A stretch of 64,000 nucleotides of DNA from Gammaproteobacteria bacterium. GTDB lineage: Bacteria; Pseudomonadota; Gammaproteobacteria; Pseudomonadales; Cellvibrionaceae. The stretch lies in contig SEBU01000005.1 in the NCBI GenBank assembly GCA_004173475.1, forward strand, positions 186,001-250,000, given 5' to 3'. The notes under the pieces were generated by a model that did not search any database, was not told the origin of the DNA, and was given only the letters and a program-made list of their open reading frames with translations. The position numbers and the translations under genes were made by a program. This document shows positions 36,979 to 47,757 of the stretch, in pieces; the first letter of the stretch is position 1, and every line of letters starts with the position of its first letter.

Positions 36979-37908
36979 TTAACGGCTAGCAGTATGAAGG
37001 TATGTTGCGGGGTCCACAACACGACCATTCTTATAAACTTCGAAGTGAACGTGCGGAGCAGTGGAGCGGCCAGTTGATCCAACTAGCGCAATAACTTGTC
37101 CTTTTTTTACTACATCGCCAACCTTTACAAGATTGGCTTTGCTGTGGGCGTAGCGAGTTTCAAAATTATCGCCGTGATTGATTTCAATAAAATTGCCGTA
37201 ATCGCTTGTCAGCATTGAAGTGGTAACGACCCCAGGCGCAACTGCAGTGATGGGCGTACCTGTTGGGGCCGTGAAATCCATCCCCGAATGAAATTCTCTT
37301 TTACCGTTGAATGGATCAGTCCTATAGCCAAAATGGGAAGACAAATAAGCATTTTCGACTGGTAAGCTGCCCAGTAAAGACTCAACATCAAAGCTCCGGG
37401 AGATTAAAATTGAGTCGAGAGCTTTGAATTGTTGTTCACGATTTTGAACGTGATCAGAGAGTTTATTGACTGTGAGTAGAAAGCTTTCAGGATCTAAATT
37501 ATCACCTTGAACGATATTTAAAGGTCCGCCTATTCCTGGTGGCTGGCTAAAATCAAATTCGCCTTTATCGAGCTTGGCGACCTTTGTTAGCCGCTCACCG
37601 ATAGCATCGAGACGAACTAACCTCGTCTGCAGCTCCGCTACCTTTGCGGTCAGCGCGGCAACTTGCCCTTCGCCCTGCTTTCTTGCCTTCTCAAACTTGT
37701 CTTTCTGCTCCGTTAAACTGATCCCCCAACTTGGAGCGTCAGCATTCAAAGTATCTTTTTTGTCGAAATTTACCAACCAGTTGTAGCCCCAAGCGCCCAC
37801 AACTGTTGGAATCCCCAATAGGCAGACAGACAAAAACGCGCGAGTCCAACCACCTAAGGTAAGACTGCGAGTCTGGCTATGATCTGAATTGACGATAATA
37901 ATTTTCAT
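36979..37908 (-). CDS. M23 family (LytM-like) metalloendopeptidase
   Basis: The 309-residue protein has one membrane segment near the N-terminus (AFLSVCLLGIPTVVGAWGYN), a coiled-coil stretch (QVAALTAKVAELQTRLVRLD), and a C-terminal peptidase M23 domain with HSGMDFTAPTGTPI and HVHFEVYKNG, the zinc and catalytic motifs. It would cut peptide cross-links of peptidoglycan or activate an amidase in the periplasm. A gene of this kind commonly lies between lpxC and secA in pseudomonads. The start at 37908 is chosen for its match to the membrane-anchor start MKIIIVNSDHSQTRSL; the frame continues 19 codons upstream. Confidence 0.93.
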   Translation of the reverse strand: MKIIIVNSDHSQTRSLTLGGWTRAFLSVCLLGIPTVVGAWGYNWLVNFDKKDTLNADAPSWGISLTEQKDKFEKARKQGEGQVAALTAKVAELQTRLVRLDAIGERLTKVAKLDKGEFDFSQPPGIGGPLNIVQGDNLDPESFLLTVNKLSDHVQNREQQFKALDSILISRSFDVESLLGSLPVENAYLSSHFGYRTDPFNGKREFHSGMDFTAPTGTPITAVAPGVVTTSMLTSDYGNFIEINHGDNFETRYAHSKANLVKVGDVVKKGQVIALVGSTGRSTAPHVHFEVYKNGRVVDPATYLHTASR

Positions 37909-38168
37909 GATTTTTCTAGGGCTTTGCCCTGACTCTTGTTTGACTGATCCAGATGTCGCGCGCAACTATAAGCGACACCAGAATATCACACAAAAATTAT
38001 TCCTTTTAATTCAGCAAGTTAGACTCGCCAAAGGATTCCATGACAATTGAAATTTGAGGCCCGCGAGACGCTACGAGCTGCGGGACGGGAAATATCTCAT
38101 AGTGAGGAAGGAATTTCCAACAAAAGTTGAGTCGCCCTTCACAACTTGAGCAACTTATGGAAAAGATT

Positions 38169-39080
38169 TTAAGCAGCTGAACTGGCAGTTAAATAGGTGA
38201 TTGGAACGTTTAATTCATCTTCAAAAGTTACATATTCCCACGCGTCTTCTTGGTCTATGAGCATTCTTAAGGCACGATTATTGAGTGAGTGTCCCGATTT
38301 ATGAGCTCGGTATTCGCACAGCAAACTATTCCCTAACAGATACAAATCACCGATAGCATCCAATACTTTGTGCTTTACAAACTCATCTTCGTAACGCAAT
38401 CCGTCCTCATTGAGAATGCGATATTCATCGACAACTATAGCGTTGTCCATACTTCCACCTTGTGCTAATCCTTTTGAACGTAGGTATTCAATTTCATGCA
38501 TAAAGCCAAAAGTGCGAGCCCGGCTTATGTCTTTCACAAATGCGCTGCTTGAAAAATCAACCGTTGTTTCAAGGTTTCGCCCTTGGAAAACGGGAAGATC
38601 GAAAGCGATCGAAAAATTGACCTTGAACCCTTCAAAAGGTAGGAAACTCGCCACCTTGTCGCCATCCTTAAAGGTTACTTCTTTAAGGACTCGAACAAAT
38701 TTTTTGGGGGCTGGTTGCTCTTGAACACCGGCAGACTGAAGGAGAAAAACAAATGGACTTGCGCTGCCGTCCATAATAGGAATTTCAGGCGCGTCTAACT
38801 CCACCACGGCATTATCGATACCCATGCCGGCCATAGCAGACAGTATATGTTCGACGGTAGATACCCGAACATCACCACTAATAAGGCAAGTGGACAGCGT
38901 GGTTTCACCAACATTTTTAGCCGTCGCTTTTATTTCAACCGGAGGATTCAGATCTACCCGGCGGAAAATAATGCCTGAATCAATTTCTCCTGGGAGCAAG
39001 GTTAGATAAATCTTCTTGCCAGTATGTAACCCTACACCAGTTGTACGAATAGCATTTTTAAGCGTTCGTTGTTTGATCAT
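38169..39080 (-). CDS. lpxC: UDP-3-O-acyl-N-acetylglucosamine deacetylase LpxC
   Basis: The 303-residue zinc enzyme carries out the committed step of lipid A synthesis. Zinc ligands His78 ([13 protein letters not shown]), His237 and Asp241 ([10 protein letters not shown]) and the general acid His264 (HKSGHSLNN) can all be placed. I chose the ATG at 39080 with GAGGG 7 nt upstream; the frame extends 15 codons further. It is read after ftsZ, as in most Gammaproteobacteria, but across a gap of about 215 nt containing a long hairpin. Confidence 0.98.
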   Translation of the reverse strand: MIKQRTLKNAIRTTGVGLHTGKKIYLTLLPGEIDSGIIFRRVDLNPPVEIKATAKNVGETTLSTCLISGDVRVSTVEHILSAMAGMGIDNAVVELDAPEIPIMDGSASPFVFLLQSAGVQEQPAPKKFVRVLKEVTFKDGDKVASFLPFEGFKVNFSIAFDLPVFQGRNLETTVDFSSSAFVKDISRARTFGFMHEIEYLRSKGLAQGGSMDNAIVVDEYRILNEDGLRYEDEFVKHKVLDAIGDLYLLGNSLLCEYRAHKSGHSLNNRALRMLIDQEDAWEYVTFEDELNVPITYLTASSAA

Positions 39081-39106
39081 GGTACAGCCCTCTAAATTTA
39101 AAGAGT

Positions 39107-39168
39107 GTTCAGAATATTCAGGCAAAAGGATAAGCAGACTTTTAAGGGAGCTGCCTGATATTCTGAAC
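39107..39168 (-). promoter_or_regulatory. 17-bp-arm inverted repeat between ftsZ and lpxC
   Basis: GTTCAGAATATTCAGGCA (39107-39124) pairs with TGCCTGATATTCTGAAC (39152-39168), with a single bulged base. It lies 27-88 nt before the lpxC ATG. No T-run follows on the minus strand, so it looks like a leader structure, processing site or operator rather than a simple terminator. Confidence 0.6.
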
Positions 39169-39294
39169 AGACGCTAGCAGATTAGCCGATCCGCCAACAC
39201 CTTATATGGGGCCATGGTAGCAATATGAAAAGCGACGAACCAGTTAAGCGGCACAATCGCTTCCATAGTCAAAAATTAAAACACCAACTTTAAA

Positions 39295-40476
39295 CTAGTC
39301 GGCCTGACGGCGTAAAAAAGCTGGAATATCGAGGTACTCCAAATCTTTATCTGCCAAAGGCGCAGCTGCTACAGCATGTGACGACGAATTCGCACGCAAA
39401 TGTGCAGGACGATCCAAGGCACTGTAGTCGATCTGACCAGAGCTACGACGTGTGTTATCAATAACTACTTTTGTCGCAGCTGGTTTGCTAACTTCTTTTG
39501 GCGCCGGAGTGGATACCCCAACTGCACCTAAACCTGTAGCAACAACAGTAACGCGCAGTTCGTTAGTCATTTCAGGATCAATTACGGTACCGACTACAAC
39601 CGTTGCGTCACCTGATGCGAACTCTTCAATGATACTACCCACTTCTGAGTATTCACCCAAAGATAGGTCGATACCGGCGGTAATATTGACCAAAATCCCA
39701 CGTGCACCTTGTAAATTTACGTCTTCCAGCAATGGGCTGCGAATTGCAGCTTCGGCAGCTTCGCGCGCGCGGTTCTCACCACTTGCCCGACCGGTACCCA
39801 TCATCGCCATACCCATTTCAGACATAACGGTACGCACATCGGCGAAGTCCACGTTAACCATACCAGGGCGAATAATCAGATCAGCAATACCTTGTACCGC
39901 GCCGAGCAGTACATTGTTAGCTGCTTTGAATGCATCTAATAACGAAGTTTGTTTGCCGAGAACAGATAATAATTTCTCATTCGGAATGGTGATTAAAGAG
40001 TCAACTTTTTCGCCGAGCTCTTTAATTCCCATATCAGCAATCGCCATACGCTTGCGACCTTCAAATGGAAAAGGTTTCGTAACAACAGCAACGGTAAGAA
40101 TTCCCAACTCGCGCGCAACTTCTGCGACTACGGGCGCACCACCCGTACCGGTACCACCGCCCATACCTGCAGCGATAAATACCATATCGGCTCCGCGCAG
40201 AACTTCTGCGATACGCTCGCGATCTTCCATTGCGGCTTGACGGCCAACTTCTGGATTCGCGCCAGCACCAAGACCTTTGGTCATAGTGTTACCGAGTTGT
40301 AAAACTGTGCGCGCATCAATGTCTTTCAGTGCTTGCGCGTCAGTATTGGCGCAAATAAATTCTACGCCTTCTACTTTATTCGCAATCATGTGCTTAACAG
40401 CGTTACCGCCGCCACCGCCCACACCGATAACTTTAATTACAGCGCTTTGATGAATACTATCTACTAATTCAAACAT
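39295..40476 (-). CDS. ftsZ: Cell division GTPase FtsZ
   Basis: The 393-residue tubulin homologue polymerises into the Z-ring. The tubulin signature [10 protein letters not shown] is at residues 106-115, the G-rich N-terminal loop [10 protein letters not shown] is present, and the conserved C-terminal peptide [13 protein letters not shown] that binds FtsA and ZipA is intact. It is the last gene of the dcw cluster and lies 64 nt after ftsA. Confidence 0.99.
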   Translation of the reverse strand: MFELVDSIHQSAVIKVIGVGGGGGNAVKHMIANKVEGVEFICANTDAQALKDIDARTVLQLGNTMTKGLGAGANPEVGRQAAMEDRERIAEVLRGADMVFIAAGMGGGTGTGGAPVVAEVARELGILTVAVVTKPFPFEGRKRMAIADMGIKELGEKVDSLITIPNEKLLSVLGKQTSLLDAFKAANNVLLGAVQGIADLIIRPGMVNVDFADVRTVMSEMGMAMMGTGRASGENRAREAAEAAIRSPLLEDVNLQGARGILVNITAGIDLSLGEYSEVGSIIEEFASGDATVVVGTVIDPEMTNELRVTVVATGLGAVGVSTPAPKEVSKPAATKVVIDNTRRSSGQIDYSALDRPAHLRANSSSHAVAAAPLADKDLEYLDIPAFLRRQAD

Positions 40477-40540
40477 TGGCTTCTCCCCTTTCCCTTAACA
40501 AGTCTGTAAGAAATTAAATTTAAAAAATTACGTAATAAAG

Positions 40541-41785
40541 TTAAAAATTGCTTTGAAAAAGCTTTTTTAACTTTCCAAAAATTGATCCCTGAGTGTCTTT
40601 TATGTGATGTGCTGCTCTACCACCACCATCTTGGTGCTGTTGTTTCATCGCATAAATTAATAAACCTACCGCTGTCGAATAAATCGGGTTATTCACAATA
40701 TCCGACAAGCCGCGTACATTTTGTGGAGCTCCTAAACGCACAGGCATATGGAAAATTTCCTCTGCCAACTCCACCACTCCTTCCATTTTTGATGTGCCAC
40801 CGGTCAGTACAATTCCGGCAGCAATTAAATCTTCGTATCCGCTACGGCGCAGTTCAGATTGCACCAGGGTAAATAATTCGTCATAACGCGGTTCGACAAC
40901 TTCCGCTAAAGCTTGTCGAGATAAATCTCGAGGTTGACGGTCGCCAACACTGGGAACTTTTATGGTTTCATCCGGGCTGGTTAATTTTGCCAACGCACAG
41001 GCATATTTAATTTTGATTTCTTCAGCATTCGGTGTCGGAGTTCTTAATGCCATGGCGATATCGTTAGTAACCTGATCGCCCGCAATTGGGATAACACCTG
41101 TGTGACGAATGGCACCATCTTTAAAAATAGCGATATCCGTTGTGCCACCACCAATATCAACAACGCAAACACCCAATTCTTTTTCATCATCAGTCAACAC
41201 GGCGTAGCTAGATGCCAGTTGTTCCAAAATAATGTCTTCAACTTCAAGACCACAACGACGGATGCATTTTTCAATATTTTGCGCCGCATTTACCGCACAA
41301 GTGACCAAATGAACTTTTGCTTCAAGACGAACACCCGACATTCCAAGCGGTTCTTTCACACCATCTTGATCATCAATCAAAAATTCTTGCGGCAAAATGT
41401 GCAATATTTTTTGATCTGCCGGAATTGCAACGGCTTGTGCCGCGTCGATAACGCGCTCCAAATCCTGCGGAAAAACCTCGCGATCACGAATTGCTACAAT
41501 TCCATGCGAATTCAAGCTTCGAATATGGCTGCCAGCGATACCGGCGTAAACCGAATGAATTTGACAACCCGCCATCAGCTCAGCTTCTTCAACAGCACGT
41601 TGAATAGACAAAACCGTGGATTCGATATTTACAACAACACCTTTTTTCAAGCCGGTCGAACGATGCGAACCGATTCCAGCAATTTCCAGGATACCTTCAG
41701 GAGTAATGGCGCCAACGATAGCGACAACCTTGGACGTACCAATATCCAGGCCCACAATCATTTTGTTGTCACTGCTACTTGCCAT
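40541..41785 (-). CDS. ftsA: Cell division protein FtsA
   Basis: The 414-residue actin-like ATPase tethers FtsZ to the membrane. It has the phosphate-1 motif VGLDIGTSKVVAIVG, VDIGGGTTDIAIFKDG, the adenosine motif GIVLTGGTSKMEG, and the C-terminal amphipathic helix (SIFGKLKKLFQSNF). It lies between ftsQ and ftsZ. Confidence 0.98.
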   Translation of the reverse strand: MASSSDNKMIVGLDIGTSKVVAIVGAITPEGILEIAGIGSHRSTGLKKGVVVNIESTVLSIQRAVEEAELMAGCQIHSVYAGIAGSHIRSLNSHGIVAIRDREVFPQDLERVIDAAQAVAIPADQKILHILPQEFLIDDQDGVKEPLGMSGVRLEAKVHLVTCAVNAAQNIEKCIRRCGLEVEDIILEQLASSYAVLTDDEKELGVCVVDIGGGTTDIAIFKDGAIRHTGVIPIAGDQVTNDIAMALRTPTPNAEEIKIKYACALAKLTSPDETIKVPSVGDRQPRDLSRQALAEVVEPRYDELFTLVQSELRRSGYEDLIAAGIVLTGGTSKMEGVVELAEEIFHMPVRLGAPQNVRGLSDIVNNPIYSTAVGLLIYAMKQQHQDGGGRAAHHIKDTQGSIFGKLKKLFQSNF

Positions 41786-41845
41786 TCAGTCCGCCTTAAT
41801 TAATCCATCTTCATCGTGAAGATCGTCATTATTTTTCTATAACTC

Positions 41846-43009
41846 TTACTTTTGAACTGGATTTTGTTTTGTGTTTAATTCAGCTTTCAAATACTTTTTT
41901 GCCATCTCTGAATCTTGAACCCACTGCACCGATACTCCGTTGGAATACCTTACATCTATCGCTTTAACATCAGTCCAAACATTGATTAAAAATTTATCGT
42001 ATACAGTAACAAATCTACGCAATTTTTCCATCACTTCTTCACGCCCAATTGCAATTTCTTTATCATTTTTTAATGTTAATCGCCAAGATTTTTTGTTATC
42101 GCACTTTAACGCTGCTATTTCGAGTCCACGCGATCTTAAAAGTGTAGATAAATCTTGATACTGCTGCATAATTTCACGCGCATTTATTTCATTTCCTTGC
42201 AGCCAAGGTAAGCCAGAAAGCTTTGTTGTGTCTTGCACGCGGATTATTTCGCCGCGTTGATTTAAAAATCCGTTTGCATCCCATCGTGCTATTGGCGTTT
42301 GTTCTGCAATCTTCACAACTAAAGTGTCCGGCCAACGGCGACTCAAATAAACTTTATCAACCCAAGGGTCTTGTTGAAGCTCATTCTTCAACTTGGCTAA
42401 ATTCAACTGAATGAAATCGCCATCGATTTCTTTTTCAATAAGTTCCATCGCCCGTTGCTTTGGTAAATATTGAAATTGGCCTTCTACAGCAACACTTTTT
42501 AAAGGACGTTCAAGCAATCGAGCCAAAGGACCTGAAACAAAATAGGCAACCACTGCAAATGCAATCAGTAATAAACCCAAACCAAGACCGCGATAAATAA
42601 TTTTGCGCGAAACTTTCGCCCTAACTTCATCAACAGCACTCAACTTACTAGACGAAGCTTTAGAACCTCCGCCTTGTGGAGATACTTTGCTGTAACCACG
42701 TTCTCGTCGCAGATTGGAATCCGTTTGCGACAAAATCGGATCATCAAATACGACTCGACTTCGTTTCTCAGTGGCAGGCTTTTCTGCTTTTACAGATTTA
42801 CGGCCCAGCAAACGACTTTCTTTACGTACCTCAGCTTTACTTTCCGCTTTGCTGACCGAAACACTATCGCGCGCTGTCAGTTTTTTATCGCCGATGATCG
42901 ATGCACGCACTCGCGGTTCTCTGCGAGATTCCTGCATCAACACATCTCGCTCAAATAAACGATTTGCATCGACTAAACGGTCCGAAACTCCCGGCGGCTT
43001 ATTTTTCAT
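41846..43009 (-). CDS. ftsQ: Cell division protein FtsQ with long cytoplasmic extension
   Basis: The 387-residue bitopic protein has its membrane helix only at about residues 140-160 (GLGLGLLLIAFAVVAYFVSG), followed by the POTRA region (PLKSVAVEGQFQYL) and the FtsQ beta domain (LSRRWPDTLVVKIAEQTPIA). It bridges early and late divisome proteins. Usual FtsQ proteins have 20-60 residues before the membrane; here about 136 residues, rich in Ser, Lys, Arg and Glu, precede it. The start looks real because it lies 20 nt after the ddlB stop. Confidence 0.95.
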   Translation of the reverse strand: MKNKPPGVSDRLVDANRLFERDVLMQESRREPRVRASIIGDKKLTARDSVSVSKAESKAEVRKESRLLGRKSVKAEKPATEKRSRVVFDDPILSQTDSNLRRERGYSKVSPQGGGSKASSSKLSAVDEVRAKVSRKIIYRGLGLGLLLIAFAVVAYFVSGPLARLLERPLKSVAVEGQFQYLPKQRAMELIEKEIDGDFIQLNLAKLKNELQQDPWVDKVYLSRRWPDTLVVKIAEQTPIARWDANGFLNQRGEIIRVQDTTKLSGLPWLQGNEINAREIMQQYQDLSTLLRSRGLEIAALKCDNKKSWRLTLKNDKEIAIGREEVMEKLRRFVTVYDKFLINVWTDVKAIDVRYSNGVSVQWVQDSEMAKKYLKAELNTKQNPVQK

Positions 43010-43028
43010 GCGATCCCTTCGCGTCTCA

Positions 43029-43970
43029 TCACAAGCTACAACGCAAAATGGTTGACACCAGTTCGCTAAACGTTAAACCTTGAGCTTTTGCTGCCATGGG
43101 CACAAGACTATGACTCGTCATTCCCGGTGCGGTGTTTACTTCAAGCAGATAAAAATTTAGATCTTTATCTGCCATAACGTCCACACGTCCCCATCCACTG
43201 CAACCGACTGATTTAAATGCTGCCGACGCTAATGCTTTCAGTTCGTCTTCTTTCGCAGATGAAATTCCACAAGGGCAAAGGTAACGAGTGTCTTCAGCAA
43301 TATATTTCGCATTGAAATCATAAAAATTATGATCGGTCTCCAACTTGATGGGAGGTAAAGCTTCATCCCCAAGAATAGCGACCGTGAATTCACTCCCAAC
43401 AATTAAACGCTCGGCGATAACAGAACCATCGTAATCCTGGGCAACCTTAAAAGCAGCTTCGAGTTCGTCAGCGGTTTTTACACGCGACATGCCGATGCTT
43501 GATCCTTCATTGGCAGGCTTGACCATAACTTCGCCACCTAAATCGGCGAGTACACTTTTCCAATCCGTATTTTTATCCAACACAGCGAAATCAGGTGTGG
43601 ACAAACCGACGCCGCGCCAAAGTTGTTTGGTGCGCAGCTTATCCATCGCAAGCGCAGAAGATTGAACGCCGCTACCAGTAAACGGAATATTTAAATATTC
43701 GAGAACCGCTTGCATCCGACCATCTTCACCACCAACACCATGCAACATAATAAAAGCACGATCGATTTTTGCTGCTTGAATATCAGCGATTGCATTGATA
43801 CCAACATCAATAGCAACGTGCTCAATGCCAGCTTCAACCAAAGCAGCGACAACGGCTGCGCCACTTTGCAAAGAAATTTCGCGCTCGGAAGAGGTTCCGC
43901 CTAATAACACACCGACGCGGCCGATCTGATTTTTCAATTCGTTACTAATAGGTAATTTCACTGGTTGCAT
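43029..43970 (-). CDS. ddlB: D-alanine--D-alanine ligase
   Basis: The 313-residue ATP-grasp enzyme makes D-Ala-D-Ala for the UDP-MurNAc pentapeptide. It has VGVLLGGTSSEREISLQSG, MLHGVGGEDGRMQAVLEYL, PANEGSSIGMSRV, and the C-terminal LLEVNTAPGMTSHSLVPMAA. It follows murC by 13 nt. Confidence 0.98.
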   Translation of the reverse strand: MQPVKLPISNELKNQIGRVGVLLGGTSSEREISLQSGAAVVAALVEAGIEHVAIDVGINAIADIQAAKIDRAFIMLHGVGGEDGRMQAVLEYLNIPFTGSGVQSSALAMDKLRTKQLWRGVGLSTPDFAVLDKNTDWKSVLADLGGEVMVKPANEGSSIGMSRVKTADELEAAFKVAQDYDGSVIAERLIVGSEFTVAILGDEALPPIKLETDHNFYDFNAKYIAEDTRYLCPCGISSAKEDELKALASAAFKSVGCSGWGRVDVMADKDLNFYLLEVNTAPGMTSHSLVPMAAKAQGLTFSELVSTILRCSL

Positions 43971-43983
43971 TTACGTTTAAGCC

Positions 43984-45420
43984 TCATTGCAAATTTCGTT
44001 TTGCTAATACAGGTGATAAAACACCAACATTTCCGGCGCCCTGGGTGATGACTATGTCACCAGCGCGCACTAAGTCTTTAATAATGTCGGGTACACCATC
44101 AACCGTTTCCACAAAAATAGGTTCGATCAGACCGCGCGCGCGAATGCTACGACACAAATGACGGCTGTCTGCGCCAGGAATTGCATCTTCACCTGCGCTG
44201 TAAACTTCGAGCATGATCAATGCGTCAACGGTAGATAAAACTTCCACAAAATCTTCGTACAAATCACGCGTGCGAGTGTAACGATGTGGTTGATAAACCA
44301 TAACCAAACGACGGTCCGGCCAACCATCGCGAACAGCGCGAACAATTGCTTGTACCTCGCGAGGATGATGACCGTAGTCATCCACTAACATGGCATCGCC
44401 ACTTCCAATTGGGAAATTTCCGTAGACTTGAAAACGGCGCCCAACACCTTGGAAATTTTCCAAACCTTTTTGAATTGCCTCGTCACTCAAACCTTCGTCA
44501 GTTGCGACTGCAATAACAGCTGTTGCATTAAGAACATTATGAATGCCCGGAATATTTATTCGGATGTGCAAATGCGTTTCATGGCCCGGGCGAATGACAT
44601 CAAATTCAGAACTCATTTTATTTTGCTTGACGTTAATCGCACGGAAATCATTTTCGCTAGCCAATCCATAAGTCAAAATCGGACGCGCGATATTGGGAAT
44701 AATGTCGCGAATGACCGGATCGTCCCCACATAACACCGCTAAACCGTAAAAAGGTAAATTGTGCAGAAATTCAATAAATGTCTTTTTCAGGCGCGAGAAA
44801 TCGCCGCCATAGGTTTCCATGTGATCCGCATCAATATTGGTGACTATTGCAACCATCGGTTGCAGGTGTAAAAACGACGCATCACTTTCGTCCGCTTCCG
44901 CAACTAAATAGCGGCTCGCACCTAATTGCGCATTTGTCCCAGTGCTATTAACCAAGCCGCCAATAATAAAAGTAGGGTCTTGATTTGCTGCTGCTAATAC
45001 AGAAGCCATTAAACTCGTAGTGGTTGTTTTACCATGAGTACCAGCTACTGCAATACCATGGCGATAACGCATTAACTCACCCAACATTTCTGCACGGCGG
45101 ACGATAGGAATACGTAACTCTCGTGCATGAACAATTTCGGGGTTAGAGTTATTTACCGCGCTGGAATTAACAATTACATCGGCGCCGGCAACATTTTGGG
45201 CCGTGTGCCCAATAAAAACTTTTGCGCCTTTCTTTTCTAAACGCTCGGTAACGCTGGATGCTTTAATATCTGAACCAGAGATTTCATAGCCCTGATTAAT
45301 TAATACTTCTGCAATACCACTCATACCCGCGCCGCCGATACCAATAAAATGGATACGACGTATGCGGCGCATTTCAGGAACTTCGTGAAAATCTTTTATT
45401 TCTATTGCGGCCTTATCCAC
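43984..45420 (-). CDS. murC: UDP-N-acetylmuramate--L-alanine ligase
   Basis: The protein of about 478 residues adds L-Ala, the first stem-peptide residue. The start [19 protein letters not shown] (internal), ATP loop [11 protein letters not shown] and [11 protein letters not shown] are diagnostic. I prefer the GTG at 45420, which overlaps the murG stop and has GGAGG about 7 nt upstream; an ATG at 45474 lies inside murG and is less likely. Confidence 0.95.
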   Translation of the reverse strand: MDKAAIEIKDFHEVPEMRRIRRIHFIGIGGAGMSGIAEVLINQGYEISGSDIKASSVTERLEKKGAKVFIGHTAQNVAGADVIVNSSAVNNSNPEIVHARELRIPIVRRAEMLGELMRYRHGIAVAGTHGKTTTTSLMASVLAAANQDPTFIIGGLVNSTGTNAQLGASRYLVAEADESDASFLHLQPMVAIVTNIDADHMETYGGDFSRLKKTFIEFLHNLPFYGLAVLCGDDPVIRDIIPNIARPILTYGLASENDFRAINVKQNKMSSEFDVIRPGHETHLHIRINIPGIHNVLNATAVIAVATDEGLSDEAIQKGLENFQGVGRRFQVYGNFPIGSGDAMLVDDYGHHPREVQAIVRAVRDGWPDRRLVMVYQPHRYTRTRDLYEDFVEVLSTVDALIMLEVYSAGEDAIPGADSRHLCRSIRARGLIEPIFVETVDGVPDIIKDLVRAGDIVITQGAGNVGVLSPVLAKRNLQ

Positions 45421-46531
45421 GGGCCACCTCCACACAAATTTCGGCAACAGTTTCTGCTGCTTGCGGTAATGCAAGCGAACGCGCGTTAGTCGCCATACGT
45501 TTTAAAACTGCGCGCTCATGCAATTGATTTAACAGAATTCCTGCCAACTTTTCTGCGGTTAAGTCTTGTTGTGCTACAACGAGACCGGCATTAGCTCGAA
45601 CCAATACCGCAGCGTTATGAGTTTGATGATCGTCAATTGCACTCGGCAAAGGAATTAATAAAGCAGCAACTCCCGCAGCCATTAATTCGCTAACGGTTAA
45701 AGCCCCAGCGCGACACACCACTACATCAGCCCATGCGTAAGCTGCGGCCATATCATCAACAAACGCATCCACTTTTGCGTTAACTTGATTCTGCATATAA
45801 TTTGCAATAGTTGATTCAAGATGATTTTTCCCCGACTGGTGATGCACTACTGGGCGTTCAGTTATTGGTAATTTTGCTATCGCCTGAGGTACAAGTTCGT
45901 TAATTGCTTTCGCACCTAAACTTCCACCTAGCACCAACAAATGCAATGGTTCTTCTTTTTCATCACGCACTTGGTAACGCTCTAAAGGGGTTGGTAAATT
46001 CGCGATCAGGGCTCGCACAGGATTACCTACAACTGTCACTTCAGTCTGTGCGCTTGCAAACGCACCACTAAATGCTGAAAGAATTTTTGTAGCGATTTTT
46101 GATAAGAGTCGATTAGTCGTTCCCGCAATTGCATTTTGTTCGTGAATGACTAAAGGCTTGTTCAACATTTTTGCAGCAACGCCACCAGGGCCAGATGCAA
46201 AACCTCCAAATCCGATAACCACTTGTGGTTTTACTTTTTTGAAAATAGCAATTGCTTGAGCAATCGCTGATACAATCAGAAATGGAGATTTCAACAAGCC
46301 CAATGCGCCCCGACCACGAACACCTTCCACACCGATGTGATGCAGATTTATACTCGCCGCAGGCACCAATGTATTTTCAATACCGCGAGGTGTTCCTAAC
46401 CATTCCACATTCGCGCCCTTTTTACGTAGGGCATCTGCGACTGCAAGCGCGGGAAATACGTGGCCACCAGTACCACCGGCCATAATCATAACGGTTAAAT
46501 TTTCTGCATTGAGTTGCGATAAAGTAGTCAT
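45413..46531 (-). CDS. murG: UDP-GlcNAc:lipid I N-acetylglucosaminyltransferase MurG
   Basis: The 372-residue GT28 enzyme converts lipid I to lipid II on the inner face of the membrane. It has [53 protein letters not shown] and the donor-site [17 protein letters not shown]. Its ATG shares one base with the ftsW stop, and its end overlaps the murC start. Confidence 0.98.
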   Translation of the reverse strand: MTTLSQLNAENLTVMIMAGGTGGHVFPALAVADALRKKGANVEWLGTPRGIENTLVPAASINLHHIGVEGVRGRGALGLLKSPFLIVSAIAQAIAIFKKVKPQVVIGFGGFASGPGGVAAKMLNKPLVIHEQNAIAGTTNRLLSKIATKILSAFSGAFASAQTEVTVVGNPVRALIANLPTPLERYQVRDEKEEPLHLLVLGGSLGAKAINELVPQAIAKLPITERPVVHHQSGKNHLESTIANYMQNQVNAKVDAFVDDMAAAYAWADVVVCRAGALTVSELMAAGVAALLIPLPSAIDDHQTHNAAVLVRANAGLVVAQQDLTAEKLAGILLNQLHERAVLKRMATNARSLALPQAAETVAEICVEVARG

Positions 46532-47757
46532 TATAAAATCACCGCTTTACGCTTTTGGTTCTCAGATTTTTGGGGCGGAACTGCTTCGGCGCCATTCAAC
46601 CCGGCCACTTCCCACTGCGCGCGCATTACAAATGCTAAAAGCACGCAACAAATTAATAAACTGCTGCCACCATAACTAATAAAAGGTAAGGTCAACCCTT
46701 TAGTCGGTAACAAGCCTGATGCAACACCGACATTCACGAACACCTGGAAGCTGAACAAAATAGCCACGCCAAAGGTTGCGAGCGCTGCAAAAGCTTTGCC
46801 CCGTGCTAAATTATTTTTTGCCACCATAATAATTCTTACTACTAATGCAGCAAAAAGCCCCACAACGATGACCGCTCCAACCAAGCCAAATTCTTCGGCA
46901 ATAATGGCAAAAATAAAATCCGTGTGCGCTTCCGGTAAAAAGAAAAGTTTTTGCAAACTATTACCTAAACCCAAACCCATCCACTCGCCGCGCCCGAAAC
47001 CGATAAGAGATTGCGTTAATTGGTAGCCTCCATTTAAAGGATCAGCCCAAGGATCCAGGAATGTTTTCAACCGCTCCAAACGATAGGGTGAAAAAATAGC
47101 AATGGCAGCCAATCCGCTACCGGCTATGCTCAGCAATAATAAAAAATGAAAAATACGTACGCCCACAATGAACATCATTGAGATGACCGTGACGATAAGA
47201 ACTACTGAACTGCCGAAATCAGGTTCGAGCAATAATAAAAATACGAACACACCAAGCAGCAATAAAGGTTTTAAAAAGCCTTGCCAGCCAAAATCTAATT
47301 CGTGGTAACGACGCGAAAAAAAACTGGCAAAAAATATAATTGCACAAACTTTCGCAACCTCGGATGTCTGCACCATAGTGAAACCAAGATTGAGCCAACG
47401 TCTACTGCCATTCACGCGGTGCCCTATTCCAGGGATTAAAACAATTAACAAAAGAAATAACGTCCCCAATAAAAAATGGCTCGCATATTTTTCCCAAATG
47501 CTAATCGGAACAGTGACTACTACCAGCGCCAATATCAAGCCCAAAACTACATAAACGCAATGTCGCTTCGCAAAGTACCAGCCGTCGTTGTGCGTGTAGA
47601 CAGAAGCGGCCGAAAAAGAAATGGATGCAGATGCAACCATTACCAATCCGATTGAAAGAAGCACCAACCAAACACATAGCAGTGTCCAATCGACACGTTG
47701 ACCTAAGGTTAAATTTGAACCGGGACTGTAAGATAATGGATTAAGAGCAGCTGTCAT
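46531..47757 (-). CDS. ftsW: Lipid II polymerase FtsW (SEDS family)
   Basis: The 408-residue SEDS protein with about 10 membrane segments polymerises glycan strands with FtsI at the septum. Family pieces are [74 protein letters not shown] and [11 protein letters not shown]. It overlaps murD by 4 nt (ATGA). Confidence 0.98.
   Translation of the reverse strand: MTAALNPLSYSPGSNLTLGQRVDWTLLCVWLVLLSIGLVMVASASISFSAASVYTHNDGWYFAKRHCVYVVLGLILALVVVTVPISIWEKYASHFLLGTLFLLLIVLIPGIGHRVNGSRRWLNLGFTMVQTSEVAKVCAIIFFASFFSRRYHELDFGWQGFLKPLLLLGVFVFLLLLEPDFGSSVVLIVTVISMMFIVGVRIFHFLLLLSIAGSGLAAIAIFSPYRLERLKTFLDPWADPLNGGYQLTQSLIGFGRGEWMGLGLGNSLQKLFFLPEAHTDFIFAIIAEEFGLVGAVIVVGLFAALVVRIIMVAKNNLARGKAFAALATFGVAILFSFQVFVNVGVASGLLPTKGLTLPFISYGGSSLLICCVLLAFVMRAQWEVAGLNGAEAVPPQKSENQKRKAVIL

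Noticed and set aside
38060-38084. CCCGC...GCGGG pairing after lpxC as a terminator
   Set aside because: Only 5 bp with a 15-nt loop and no T-run on the minus strand; too weak to call.
45421-45474. Longer murC start at the ATG at 45474
   Set aside because: It lies inside murG, adds residues not seen in the family, and lacks the good GGAGG site that precedes the GTG at 45420.
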